A stretch of 64,000 bases of DNA from Kribbella sp. VKM Ac-2569 (GTDB lineage Bacteria > Actinomycetota > Actinomycetes > Propionibacteriales > Kribbellaceae): positions 1,612,001 through 1,676,000 of the forward strand of contig NZ_SGXJ01000001.1 of NCBI RefSeq assembly GCF_004216905.1. Reading direction: 5' to 3'. Below, piece by piece: positions 44,616 through 52,725 of the stretch (the first letter of the stretch is position 1; each line of letters opens with the position of its first letter). Position numbers and translations under genes: made by a program. The notes beneath the pieces are model-generated. The model saw nothing but the letters and a program-made list of their open reading frames with translations, was not told where the DNA came from and ran no database searches.

Positions 44616-44944
44616 AGACCGGTCTGGCCGTCCTCGAGGCGGCCGGCGGCCACCGCGTGCAGGTCGCGCTCGCGCAGCAGGATGTAGTCGTCGCCGCGCA
44701 CCTCCACCTCGGCCCGGTCCTCCGGGTCGAACAGCACCCGGTCGTCGACCTCGACCGTCCGTACGTTCGCGCCGATCGCGACCACCTTCGCCCAGGAGAG
44801 GCGGCGGCCCATCTGCGCGGTGGCGGGGATCAGGATGCCCGCCGACGACTTCCGCTCGCCCTCCTGCTCGAGGGAGACCAGGACGCGGTCGTGCAGCATC
44901 CGGATCGGGAGCTTGTCGTCGGACAGCCGCTTGCGTGAAGTCAC
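44606..44944 (-). CDS. GroES-like chaperonin-fold protein
   Basis: A 112-aa protein with the GroES beta-barrel pattern: MLHDRVLVSLEQEGERKSSAG, then GILIPATAQMGRR, VVAIGANV, GDDYILLRERDLHAV. It lacks the usual GroEL neighbour and is coupled to a DUF3618 gene instead (GTG start overlapping its stop). The mobile-loop region is shorter and different from true GroES, so it is a GroES-like relative rather than the main co-chaperonin. The partner is unknown. Confidence 0.82.
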   Translation of the reverse strand: MTSRKRLSDDKLPIRMLHDRVLVSLEQEGERKSSAGILIPATAQMGRRLSWAKVVAIGANVRTVEVDDRVLFDPEDRAEVEVRGDDYILLRERDLHAVAAGRLEDGQTGLYL

Positions 44945-45204
44945 CGGCGACCCACCAGGCGGCGGATCACCAGGAGGACGCCGACCACGCCGACGACGGC
45001 ACCGGCGACCGCGACGATCTTCTGGGTCCGCAGCTGGCCCTGCTCGTCGAAGACCTGGGACTTGGCCTGCTCGACCTGCCGCAGGGCGACGTTCTTCGGG
45101 TTCGCCCGGTCGACCAGCTCGTCCACGGTCGAGGCCAGACGCGCCCGGGTGGCGGCGATGTCCGCCTCGATCTGCTCGGCGGTCCGAGCCTTCGTGTCCG
45201 ACAC
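44941..45204 (-). CDS. DUF3618 domain membrane protein
   Basis: A protein of 87 aa. The N-terminal helix carries the DUF3618 motif (QIEADIAATRARLASTVDEL), followed by a linker and a single C-terminal membrane span (about residues 61-79, AGAVVGVVGVLLVI) ending in basic residues. The GTG at 45204 has a strong GGAAGGAG upstream. DUF3618 proteins usually stand near holin-like and phage-shock-type membrane genes in actinobacteria. Function unknown. It overlaps the GroES-like gene. Confidence 0.88.
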   Translation of the reverse strand: MSDTKARTAEQIEADIAATRARLASTVDELVDRANPKNVALRQVEQAKSQVFDEQGQLRTQKIVAVAGAVVGVVGVLLVIRRLVGRR

Positions 45205-45271
45205 GTGTCGGCGCTCCTTCCATCGGCGGGGCTGCCCCGGTCTGCTCCTCGTCACCCACCATCCTCGCAGG

Positions 45272-46315
45272 TCATCGCAGCAAGTCCACGACCACCTTGA
45301 TGTCTTCCGGTTCCCGCACCAATGCGTCCGGCCACTCGGACAGCGGCACGGTCCGGGTGATCAGCTGCTCCAGCCAGGCCCGGTCCGCGGCCAGCAACAC
45401 GTCCACGGCGTCTGCGTAGTGCCGCCTCCCTGCGTTCACCGTCCCGACCAGGGCCGCGTTGCGGACCACCAACTGCCGGACCAGCGCGTCGAGCTGCACG
45501 TCGACAGTCGCCGGCCCGGGGTGGATCCCGGCCAGACACATGACACCAGCAGGCGGCAGCAGCGACGCACAGTCGAACACCAGCTGCCCAGCACCCGTTG
45601 CCTCGATCACCACATCCGGTACGACGTCCAGCTGCCCGAGGTCGGTGATGTAGATCCCGCCAAGCGCCCGTACCAGCTCTGGCTTCGGCCCGTCCTCAAC
45701 TCTGTCCAGCACGTGTACGTCGTACCCGCGCTGCCGGGCGATCAGTGCGGCCAGCAACCCGATCGGACCGGCACCCGTCACCAGTACGTGCTGCGGAGCG
45801 AACCACGACCGGGCTCCGACCTGGTCCACCTGCTCCCACGCCTTGGTGAGGATGCTGGCCGGCTCCACGAGCACACCCAGCTCTCCTAGAGCAGCAGGCA
45901 CGGGTACGGCGAAGTACGGGTCGACCCGCCAGCGCTCAGCGCCGTACCCATCCATCTCCTTGATGCCGCGCTCGGTGTACTGCCCGTTGCGGCAGAAGTC
46001 CCACTCACCCCGTGCACACGCCGGACAGGGCACCGGGTCGGGTCGGCGTACCACTCCGGCGACCAGGTCCCCGGTGGTGAAGCCGGAGCCGGCAGGTGCC
46101 TCCAGCACGCGTCCCAGCGACTCGTGTCCGATGACTAGATGATCGGCACCGGGACGGCCGCTGCCGAACGCTCCGGAGACCAGCTCCAGGTCGGTCCCGC
46201 AGATGCCTGTCAGCAAGCCCTCCACCAAGATCGACCCGTCGACGACGGGAGGTTCTGGGACGTCGCCTACTGTCGCCGAGTCGGACTTGCCCGGCGTGAC
46301 TGTCATGGCCCGCAT
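45272..46315 (-). CDS. zinc-dependent alcohol dehydrogenase, glucose 1-dehydrogenase type
   Basis: MDR-family enzyme of 347 aa. Catalytic zinc ligands are in GICGTDLELV and GHES; the structural zinc loop is PCPACARGEWDFC. The NAD(P)-binding site is VTGAGPIGLLAALIA near residue 190, and the C-terminal half matches glucose dehydrogenase GlcDH_C proteins, which oxidise aldoses to lactones. It stands 4 nt after the transglutaminase-type gene, but the functional link is unclear. Either of two in-frame ATGs (46315, 46306) could start it. Confidence 0.9.
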   Translation of the reverse strand: MRAMTVTPGKSDSATVGDVPEPPVVDGSILVEGLLTGICGTDLELVSGAFGSGRPGADHLVIGHESLGRVLEAPAGSGFTTGDLVAGVVRRPDPVPCPACARGEWDFCRNGQYTERGIKEMDGYGAERWRVDPYFAVPVPAALGELGVLVEPASILTKAWEQVDQVGARSWFAPQHVLVTGAGPIGLLAALIARQRGYDVHVLDRVEDGPKPELVRALGGIYITDLGQLDVVPDVVIEATGAGQLVFDCASLLPPAGVMCLAGIHPGPATVDVQLDALVRQLVVRNAALVGTVNAGRRHYADAVDVLLAADRAWLEQLITRTVPLSEWPDALVREPEDIKVVVDLLR

Positions 46316-46319
46316 CGGG

Positions 46320-47162
46320 TCAGGCTAACCGGGTCATGTCGACGGTCACCTCGATGGCCGTCGCCGCATCACCCGAGTAGATGCCCTTCAGCGGTGACAC
46401 GTCCGCGTAGTCGCGGCCGATCGCCACCCACACGTGCCGGTGCCCGATCGAGATGTCGTTGGTCGGGTCGAAGCCCCACCACTCGCCGGTCCACGCCTCC
46501 ACCCACGCATGGCTCTCGCCGACGACGCTCTCGCCCACTGCCGCGTCCGGCTTGGTGTGCAGGTAGCCCGACACGTAGCGGCTCGGGACACCGACCGCGC
46601 GCAGCATCGCCAGGGTCAGGTGCGCGTAGTCCTGGCACACGCCCTCACCGGCCTGCCACGCGTCGACAGCAGACGAGTGCACACCAGTGGTGCCACGCTG
46701 GTACTTCAGCGTGTCGTGAACCCACTTGGAGATCGCGAGCACGGTCTCCTCCGGCGAACGGCCCCGCCGCAACGAGCGGGCGACCGCGGACAGCTCCCGG
46801 TGCTTCGGCACGTACGTCGTCCACTCGAGGTACTCGGCGTACGCATCCAGGACGTCTGCTGACTTCAGCTGTACCCAGCTGACCTCAGCGGACGGTGGGG
46901 TCTGGTCGCTCGTCTCGACGACGGACGCCGCGATCACCTTCAGCTCGGTGTGTGGGGTGTGCAGGTCGAAGGAGTTGACCTCGGTACCCCAGTAGTCCGT
47001 GTACTTGTACGCGCGGGCCGGAGGGATCGTCTCCAGCCGAGCCACCATGAGGTTCTGCCGGTCGTCATGCCGCGGCGTCAGCCTGGCTTCGTTGTAGGAC
47101 TGGGTCACGGCCGTCGCGTAGCGGTAGCCCGTCGTGTGCACGACGCGGAGGCGCCAGTTCAC
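46320..47162 (-). CDS. transglutaminase-like cysteine peptidase (ATP-grasp/alpha-E cluster)
   Basis: Protein of 280 aa. The N-terminal BTLCP domain (WRLRVVHTTGYRYATAV, SYNEARLTPRH) precedes the catalytic core. Cys is in GEGVCQDYAHL, His in GESHAWVEAW and Asp in GFDPTNDISIG, a complete triad. The GTG start overlaps the alpha-E stop (GTGA). It is the hydrolase of the conserved trio with a permuted ATP-grasp ligase and an alpha-E protein, which is predicted in the literature to make and trim an unknown peptide linkage. Confidence 0.93.
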   Translation of the reverse strand: MNWRLRVVHTTGYRYATAVTQSYNEARLTPRHDDRQNLMVARLETIPPARAYKYTDYWGTEVNSFDLHTPHTELKVIAASVVETSDQTPPSAEVSWVQLKSADVLDAYAEYLEWTTYVPKHRELSAVARSLRRGRSPEETVLAISKWVHDTLKYQRGTTGVHSSAVDAWQAGEGVCQDYAHLTLAMLRAVGVPSRYVSGYLHTKPDAAVGESVVGESHAWVEAWTGEWWGFDPTNDISIGHRHVWVAIGRDYADVSPLKGIYSGDAATAIEVTVDMTRLA

Positions 47163-48103
47163 AGGTTCACCTCCGTGTTGTTCCACTCGATCCACGGCAC
47201 CGCATGGAAGTACTGCCGGGACACCGCCTCACCGACGTCGCGGACCGTCGTCTGCAGCGCCTGCAGCCTGCCGGTCAGGTTGTCCAGCAGCTCCGCCGGC
47301 TGCAGGAACTCCAGATCGCTGCGCGCCTTCCCCAGCAACCGTGACGCCTCCGCACCCGCACCGATCCGCGCCGACGGCCCGTGGTCGAGGTCCTCCAGAC
47401 ACGACTCCGCCTGTTGCAGCGCGTGGAACACCGACCGCGGGAACAGCCGGTCCAGCAACAAGAACTGCACTACCCGGGACGCATCGAGCGCACCGCGGTA
47501 CGTCCGCAGGTACGTGTCGTGCGCACCCGCAGAACGCAGTACTGTCACCCAGCCGGGCGACGTGGGCCGGTCGCCCACTCGGGACATCAGCAGCCGGACA
47601 AGCATGTCCACTCGCTCCACCGACCGCCCGAGCACCAGGAACCGCCAACCGTCGTCGCGGCTCATCGTGGAGTCGGCCAGCCCGGCGAACATCGCGGCCC
47701 GGTTCTCCACGAACGTGAAGAACTCGTGCGGGCCCACCCGGCGCGCAGCGCGCTGCCGCTCGGGTACGGCGTTCCACATCGCGTTGATGCACTGCCACAG
47801 CTCACTCGACACCACCTCACGCGCGACCCGGGTGTTCTCCCGCGCGCTGGCGATCGAGGACACGATCGACCCGGTCTCCGGCGACATCGCGACCAGCTCG
47901 GTCAGGCCCCACACGTCCAGCTCGCTGCCGTCCGGCGGAGTGATGCCGAGGACCGAGAGCAGCCGGCGGCTGGCAGTGTCGGCGTCGACGGTGGCGTCCT
48001 CGAGCAGTTGGTGGACCGAGACGTCGAGGATCCGGGCGGTGTCGTCCGCGCGTTCGACGTACCGGCCGATCCAGTACAGCGACTCGGCGTTGCGTGCGAG
48101 CAT
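47159..48103 (-). CDS. alpha-E (DUF403) domain protein
   Basis: All-helical protein of 314 aa beginning MLARNAESLYWIGRYVERAD, the signature of alpha-E proteins; LARENTRVAREVVSSELW and related helices follow. The ATG at 48103 has GGAGG at good spacing, better than the GTG three codons upstream. It lies between the ATP-grasp gene (16-nt gap) and the transglutaminase gene (overlap). Its role is a predicted partner in the same ligation system; biochemistry is unknown. Confidence 0.93.
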   Translation of the reverse strand: MLARNAESLYWIGRYVERADDTARILDVSVHQLLEDATVDADTASRRLLSVLGITPPDGSELDVWGLTELVAMSPETGSIVSSIASARENTRVAREVVSSELWQCINAMWNAVPERQRAARRVGPHEFFTFVENRAAMFAGLADSTMSRDDGWRFLVLGRSVERVDMLVRLLMSRVGDRPTSPGWVTVLRSAGAHDTYLRTYRGALDASRVVQFLLLDRLFPRSVFHALQQAESCLEDLDHGPSARIGAGAEASRLLGKARSDLEFLQPAELLDNLTGRLQALQTTVRDVGEAVSRQYFHAVPWIEWNNTEVNL

Positions 48104-48119
48104 CGTCAGCACCTCCTCA

Positions 48120-49697
48120 TCACTGTTGCTGCTGCTGTTGGGCGGCGTTCAGCTCAGGACCTTGCTCCGGCGTGCTCTCCGGTTTCAGCGTGGGGGTCCC
48201 GAGACCGGGTCCACGAAGCTCTGCGTCCTCACCGGACGCTCTGGGCGCCAGCACCCAGGTGTCCTTGGACCCGCCACCCTGTGACGAGTTGACGATCAGA
48301 CTGCCCTCGGGAATCGCCACTCTGGTGAGTCCACCTGGCAGAACGAACACGTCCTCGCCGTCGTTGACCGCGAACGGCCGCAGGTCCACATGTCGTGGCT
48401 GCAGCCGTTCACCCACCTTCGTCGGCACAGTGGACAGCTGTACGACGGGTTGCGCGATCCAGCCACGTGGATTGGCCCTGATGCGCCTCCGCTGTGCCTG
48501 GAGCTCCTTGGGCGACGCATCCGGCCCGAACACGATGCCGTACCCGCCAGAACCCTCCACTGGCTTGGTGACCAGCTCGTCCAGCCGGTCCAGTACCTCC
48601 GCATGCTCTGCGGGCAGCCAGCACCGGTACGTGTCGACGTTCGGCAGCAGAGGCGTCTCACCGAGGTAGTACTTGAGGATCTCCGGCAGGTACGTGTAGA
48701 TCAGCTTGTCGTCACCGACGCCGTTGCCGATGGCATTGGCGATCACTACATTGCCTGCGCGCGCTGCGTTGACCAGACCGGCCACACCGAGCACGGAGTC
48801 CGGAACGAACTGCACCGGGTCCAGGAACTCGTCGTCGATCCGCCGGTAGACCACGTCGACCCGCTGCTCGCCTTCTGTCGTCCGCAGGTAGATGACGTTG
48901 TTGCGGGCCAACAGGTCCCGCCCCTCGACCAGCTCCACCCCCATCTGGCGGGCCAGCAGCGAGTGCTCGAAGTACGCCGAGTTGTAGACGCCTGGTGTCA
49001 GTACGACGACGTTCGGGTCGGTCACGCCCGGTGCCGCGGCCCGCAGCGAGCGGAGCAGGTGTACGGCGTAGTCGCCGACCGAACGGACCCGGTGCTTGGC
49101 GAACAGGTCCGGGAACACCCGCGCCATCGTGCGGCGGTTCTCCATCACGTACGAGACCCCGGACGGGCTGCGCAGGTTGTCCTCGAGCACCCGGAAGTCG
49201 CCCTGCTCGTCCCGCACCACGTCGATCCCGGCCACGTGGATGCGGACACCGTTCGGCGGCGCGATACCGGCTGCCTGCCGGTGGAAGTGTTCACAGGAGG
49301 TGATCAGCCGCCGCGGCAGTACGCCGTCCGCAACGATCTGCTGCTCGCCGTAGATGTCGGCCAGGAACGCCTCCAGTGCACGCACCCGCTGTACGACCCC
49401 ACGCTCCAGCCGCGACCACTCCGACGCTGTGATCACCCGCGGCACCAGGTCCAGCGGGAACGGCCGCTCCTCCCCCGACAGGCTGAACGTGATCCCCTGA
49501 TCGACGAGCGCCCGGTCGAGCGCCTCGGACCGGGTGGTCAGATCCGCCGGCTGCAACGGCTGCAGCGAGTCGTGCAGCCGTTTGTACGCCGTACGCACGC
49601 CATCGACCGGATCGAACATCTCGTCGTACGCCCCTGCATGCGGACGACGCGGGTCGAGGTAGCCGTCGAACAACTGGCGGGAGGATGCGCGGCTCAT
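48120..49697 (-). CDS. circularly permuted type 2 ATP-grasp protein
   Basis: Predicted peptide ligase of 525 aa (DUF404/DUF407). It starts with SRQLFDGYLDPRRPHAGAYDEMF and includes GVRIHVAGIDVVRDEQGDFRVLEDN, given partly as VLEDNLRSPSGVSYVMENR, and PVEGSGGYGIVFGPDAS as the ATP-binding loop. The open frame extends upstream, but the ATG at 49697 begins the conserved part; its ribosome binding site is weak. The C-terminal 50 residues are low complexity and end in six Gln, coded by a CAG/CAA run next to the stop. It heads the operon with alpha-E and transglutaminase genes. Confidence 0.93.
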   Translation of the reverse strand: MSRASSRQLFDGYLDPRRPHAGAYDEMFDPVDGVRTAYKRLHDSLQPLQPADLTTRSEALDRALVDQGITFSLSGEERPFPLDLVPRVITASEWSRLERGVVQRVRALEAFLADIYGEQQIVADGVLPRRLITSCEHFHRQAAGIAPPNGVRIHVAGIDVVRDEQGDFRVLEDNLRSPSGVSYVMENRRTMARVFPDLFAKHRVRSVGDYAVHLLRSLRAAAPGVTDPNVVVLTPGVYNSAYFEHSLLARQMGVELVEGRDLLARNNVIYLRTTEGEQRVDVVYRRIDDEFLDPVQFVPDSVLGVAGLVNAARAGNVVIANAIGNGVGDDKLIYTYLPEILKYYLGETPLLPNVDTYRCWLPAEHAEVLDRLDELVTKPVEGSGGYGIVFGPDASPKELQAQRRRIRANPRGWIAQPVVQLSTVPTKVGERLQPRHVDLRPFAVNDGEDVFVLPGGLTRVAIPEGSLIVNSSQGGGSKDTWVLAPRASGEDAELRGPGLGTPTLKPESTPEQGPELNAAQQQQQQ

Positions 49698-49797
49698 TTG
49701 CAGATCTTCACCCACGCAGCCTCCGCTCGCACCCCGAAAGGGCCTAGTTCTTCCGCACGTAACATTGCGCTCAGTAGACCTACCCGTGGAGGACCTG

Positions 49798-50265
49798 ATG
49801 TCCGATCGTCTGTCCGTTGGCGACACCGCCCCCGACTTCACCCTGCCCGATGCCGACGGCAACGAGGTGGCACTGGCGGACCTGCGCGGAAAGAACGTGA
49901 TCGTCTACTTCTACCCGGCCGCGATGACTCCGGGCTGCACCAAGCAGGCCTGCGACTTCCGAGACTCGCTCGACTCGCTGCAGGCCGCCGGGTACGCCGT
50001 ACTCGGGATCTCCCCCGACAAGCCGGCCAAGCTGGCGAAGTTCCGGGAGCGAGACGGCGTGACGTTCCCGCTGCTCAGCGACCCGGACAAGGAAGTGCTG
50101 CAGGCGTACGGCGCGTTCGGCGAGAAGACCATGTACGGGAAGAAGGTGACCGGCGTGATCCGGTCCACGTTCGTCGTCGACCCGGAGGGGAAGGTCGCGG
50201 TCGCGCAGTACAACGTGAAGGCGACCGGCCACGTCGCCAAGCTGCGCCGCGACCTGGGCCTGTGA
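49798..50265 (+). CDS. bcp: thioredoxin-dependent thiol peroxidase, Bcp/PrxQ type
   Basis: Peroxiredoxin of 155 aa that reduces hydroperoxides. The active-site motif is PAAMTPGCTKQACDFRD, with the peroxidatic Cys first and the resolving Cys five residues later, as in alpha-type PrxQ. The usual TPGCT is intact. The ATG at 49798 has GGAGG at good spacing. It is divergent from the ATP-grasp operon across 100 bp and ends in a strong hairpin. Confidence 0.95.
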   Translation: MSDRLSVGDTAPDFTLPDADGNEVALADLRGKNVIVYFYPAAMTPGCTKQACDFRDSLDSLQAAGYAVLGISPDKPAKLAKFRERDGVTFPLLSDPDKEVLQAYGAFGEKTMYGKKVTGVIRSTFVVDPEGKVAVAQYNVKATGHVAKLRRDLGL

Positions 50266-50316
50266 CCTGGATTGTGAAAAGGCACCTCCTTGTGGGCGTT
50301 TCCGGAGGGAAACCTT

Positions 50317-50351
50317 CGACCGTTTCATGACGTTGGTCCATGGAACGGTCG
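50317..50351 (+). terminator. 13-bp hairpin after bcp
   Basis: CGACCGTTTCATG (50317-50329) pairs with CATGGAACGGTCG (50339-50351) over 13 positions, one of them a T-G wobble, with a 9-nt loop, followed by TTTG. It starts 52 nt after the bcp stop and most likely ends that transcript. Confidence 0.65.
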
Positions 50352-50369
50352 TTTGAAGCAAACTACCGC

Positions 50370-50385
50370 TGTGATTTGGGTCACA
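50370..50385. promoter_or_regulatory. CRP-like binding site upstream of the vWA gene
   Basis: TGTGATTTGGGTCACA is a perfect TGTGA-N6-TCACA, the consensus of the CRP/GlxR family in actinobacteria, including the T at position 8. It lies 196 nt upstream of the vWA-type start. Between it and the gene I see TAATCT (near 50536) as a possible -10 and an inverted repeat GTCACG/CGTGAC around 50491-50522. The rest of this 228-bp leader shows nothing clear. Confidence 0.55.
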
Positions 50386-50580
50386 CAAACATCTCAGCGG
50401 ATCGCAGCGGAGTCGGCACTCTCGGTGAGTTTTTAAGCGTTCTTGTGAAAGAGCCGTACTCCGGGGACGGTTCCGGTTCAGCGACGGGTGGGTCACGACC
50501 TTCGGCGGCCTTCGCCGTGACGTGCGGAAACCGGGTAATCTGCGCGCGCAGTCTGCCTCTGAAGGGAGGGACCTACCGCG

Positions 50581-52233
50581 ATGGGAAAACATTCCTCTGC
50601 GGTGACGCGAAGTAACAACAACCGTCGCTCGGTGTACATCACCGCGGTCGGGCTACTGGTGCTGTCGTTGGGCGCCGTCTTTGTGGTCCGCTCCTTCGGG
50701 TCCGAGGCAGGCGCCGACGGGTTCCTCGGCGGCGGCAAAGCCTGCGCCGACCCGGCGCAGATCCAGCTGGCCACGACGCCCGAGATGCAGTCCCCGCTCG
50801 AAGCCGCGGCCAAGTCGCTGGCGGCCAAAGGCGGCAAGGACGGCACGCCGTGCCTGCAGGTCACTGTCAGCGCGGCGCCGTCGGCACAGATCGCGCGGGA
50901 CGTCGCTCACGGCAGCGACAGCCGGCCGGACCTGTGGGTTCCGGACTCGTCGCTGTGGGTCGCCCAGGCCGACGACGGCCAGAGCGTGCCGAGCATCGCG
51001 GTCCCCTCGATCGCCACGTCGCCGATGGTCATCGTCAGCCGCCGCGAGAACTTCGCCGACACCTCGTCCTGGCTCCGCATCATGGCCGCCAACGAGCCGG
51101 CCCTGCTCGACCCGCTGAACACCTCTCCCGGCGCGCTCACGTTGCTGGCGGTGCAGAGCGAACGGCAGAAGACGTCAGCCTCCGACGGTCAGGTGTCGCA
51201 GTTGGTCGTCCCGCTGGCCCAGCGGCTCGGGTCGATGGCCAAGCCGTTCACGGACGTCAACGCGCTGTTCGGCCGTGCGGACCAGGACGGCAGCAAGACC
51301 GTCGTACCGGCGTCCGAGCAGAGCTTCCTGAAGTACCAGGAGGCGCACCCCGAGGCGCAGCTCCGGGCGATCCAGCCGGACACCGGGACACTGTACCTGG
51401 ACTACCCGATCGTGGTCACGGCGAAGTCCGACACCGACTCGGCGAACGACGCTGCCCAGGCGCTGGCCACCGAACTGCTGACCGACGGCGCCACGCAGGC
51501 GCGTGACCAGGCCGGCTTCCGGGACACCACACTGAACCCGCTCGCCGGCGGCCGCGGCGTCGGCGACGTCAACCAGCTGCCCAAGCCGACCAGCCAGGCG
51601 ATCGATACCACGCTGCAGAACTGGACCCGGCTGTCGCTGTCCACGCACTCGCTGGCGGTCATCGACATCTCCGGTTCGATGGCGGAGAAGGTCGGCACCA
51701 AGACCCGGATGCAGCTCACGATCGAGGCGGCCGCGGGTGGCCTCAGCCTGTTCCCGGACAGCGCGGAACTCGGCCTGTGGACGTTCTCGACGACCATCGG
51801 CAGCGACAAGGCCGACTACAAACCGCTGGTGCCGATCGCGCCGCTGTCGAAACGGCAGCGCGGCAAGATCGTCGACCAGCTGAAGATCCAGCACCCGATC
51901 CCGAACGGCGGCACCGGCCTGTACGACACCGCGATCGCCGCGGTCCGGCAGGTCCGGCAGGAGTACAAGTCGAACGCGGTCAACACGGTCCTGCTGTTCA
52001 CCGACGGCAAGAACGACGACCCCGGCAGCCCGACGCTGGCGCAGGCCGTCCAGGCGCTCAAGGCCCAGCAGGACCCGTCCCGCCCGGTCCGCATCATCGC
52101 CCTGGGCATGGGTCCCGAAGCGAACGCCGACGAACTCAGCGCCCTGGCCGGAGCCACCGGCGGCGCGGCGTACGTCGCCCGCAACCCCGGCGACCTGAAG
52201 AACGTCTTCATCGACGCGCTCCAGAGCCGCTGA
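50581..52233 (+). CDS. membrane-anchored binding-protein/vWA fusion protein
   Basis: Surface protein of 550 aa with one membrane helix near residues 18-38 and an outside C-terminal body. Residues about 55-340 resemble a periplasmic-binding-protein type 2 fold (IQLATTPEMQSPLEAAAKSL, PDLWVPDSSLW, YLDYPIVVTAKS). Residues about 355-548 are a von Willebrand A domain with a complete MIDAS: D362-I-S-G-S366, a Thr in the following helix region and Asp in LLFTDGKNDD. Binding-protein plus vWA fusions are typical of actinobacterial surface proteins and have no firmly known ligand. The ribosome binding site GGGAGGG precedes the ATG. The tRNA-Leu gene lies 50 nt downstream. Confidence 0.88.
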   Translation: MGKHSSAVTRSNNNRRSVYITAVGLLVLSLGAVFVVRSFGSEAGADGFLGGGKACADPAQIQLATTPEMQSPLEAAAKSLAAKGGKDGTPCLQVTVSAAPSAQIARDVAHGSDSRPDLWVPDSSLWVAQADDGQSVPSIAVPSIATSPMVIVSRRENFADTSSWLRIMAANEPALLDPLNTSPGALTLLAVQSERQKTSASDGQVSQLVVPLAQRLGSMAKPFTDVNALFGRADQDGSKTVVPASEQSFLKYQEAHPEAQLRAIQPDTGTLYLDYPIVVTAKSDTDSANDAAQALATELLTDGATQARDQAGFRDTTLNPLAGGRGVGDVNQLPKPTSQAIDTTLQNWTRLSLSTHSLAVIDISGSMAEKVGTKTRMQLTIEAAAGGLSLFPDSAELGLWTFSTTIGSDKADYKPLVPIAPLSKRQRGKIVDQLKIQHPIPNGGTGLYDTAIAAVRQVRQEYKSNAVNTVLLFTDGKNDDPGSPTLAQAVQALKAQQDPSRPVRIIALGMGPEANADELSALAGATGGAAYVARNPGDLKNVFIDALQSR

Positions 52234-52283
52234 CCCGAGTCGCCTCCCCTAGGATGTCTGTCCAAGGGGCGGCGACTCCCCCA

Positions 52284-52364
52284 GCCTGAGTGGTGGAACG
52301 GCAGACACGCCGGCTTTAGGTGCCGGTGCCCCCGGGCGTGCGGGTTCAACTCCCGCCTCAGGCA
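52284..52364 (+). tRNA. tRNA-Leu (anticodon UAG)
   Basis: The acceptor arms GCCTGAG (52284-52290) and CTCAGGC (52357-52363) pair fully, with discriminator A at 52364. The anticodon stem CCGGC/GCCGG encloses TTTAGGT with TAG at 52317-52319, which reads CUA-type Leu codons. A variable arm typical of class II tRNA follows, then the T arm GCGGG-TTCAACT-CCCGC. CCA is not encoded. No repeated tRNA 3' end is seen nearby, so there is no sign of an integrated element. Confidence 0.96.
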
Positions 52365-52372
52365 CTACACAT

Positions 52373-52693
52373 TCATCCCCGGCGGTCCTCGTACGCCGCT
52401 GCCGGCGGTACGTCGTACGACACCGGCAACTGCTGCCCGGTGTTCCGGGCGATCGCGACCAACGCCGACAACGTGTGCTCGAACCACCCGAACAACACCC
52501 ACACGAACAGACTCCACACAACACACCCGACGGCGTACGCGATCCCGGCCACGACCGAGTAGCCGGTGGTCGGGTCCACCAACGTGAGCAGGATGCTGAC
52601 CCCTGCCGCGACCATCGCCAGCCCGATCAGCACCCACTTGACCACCCCGATCGCGACCGCGACGCGGGCGCCGGCTGCCATGGAATTCGACAT
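52373..52693 (-). CDS. small membrane protein of unknown function
   Basis: A protein of 106 aa with two membrane spans (about residues 10-37 and 47-70; WVLIGLAMVAAGVSILLTL and AGIAYAVGCVVWSLFVWVLF) and a polar C-terminal tail. The ATG at 52693 has AAGGGGGAA upstream. It ends 9 nt from the convergent tRNA gene. It and the next gene upstream on the same strand may be co-transcribed. No family recognised. Confidence 0.75.
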   Translation of the reverse strand: MSNSMAAGARVAVAIGVVKWVLIGLAMVAAGVSILLTLVDPTTGYSVVAGIAYAVGCVVWSLFVWVLFGWFEHTLSALVAIARNTGQQLPVSYDVPPAAAYEDRRG

Positions 52694-52725
52694 GATTCCC
52701 CCTTCGTCCGAACGTCGGCGTACGG

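Noticed and set aside
50390..50580. A possible c-di-AMP (ydaO-type) or other known riboswitch upstream of the vWA gene
   Set aside because: Some purine-rich blocks looked suggestive, but I could not place the conserved core sequences of any known riboswitch class. Only the CRP-like site and a generic hairpin are supported.
52284..52364. tRNA-Leu as an integration site for a mobile element
   Set aside because: No integrase, no repeated tRNA 3' end and no change in gene style are seen on either side.
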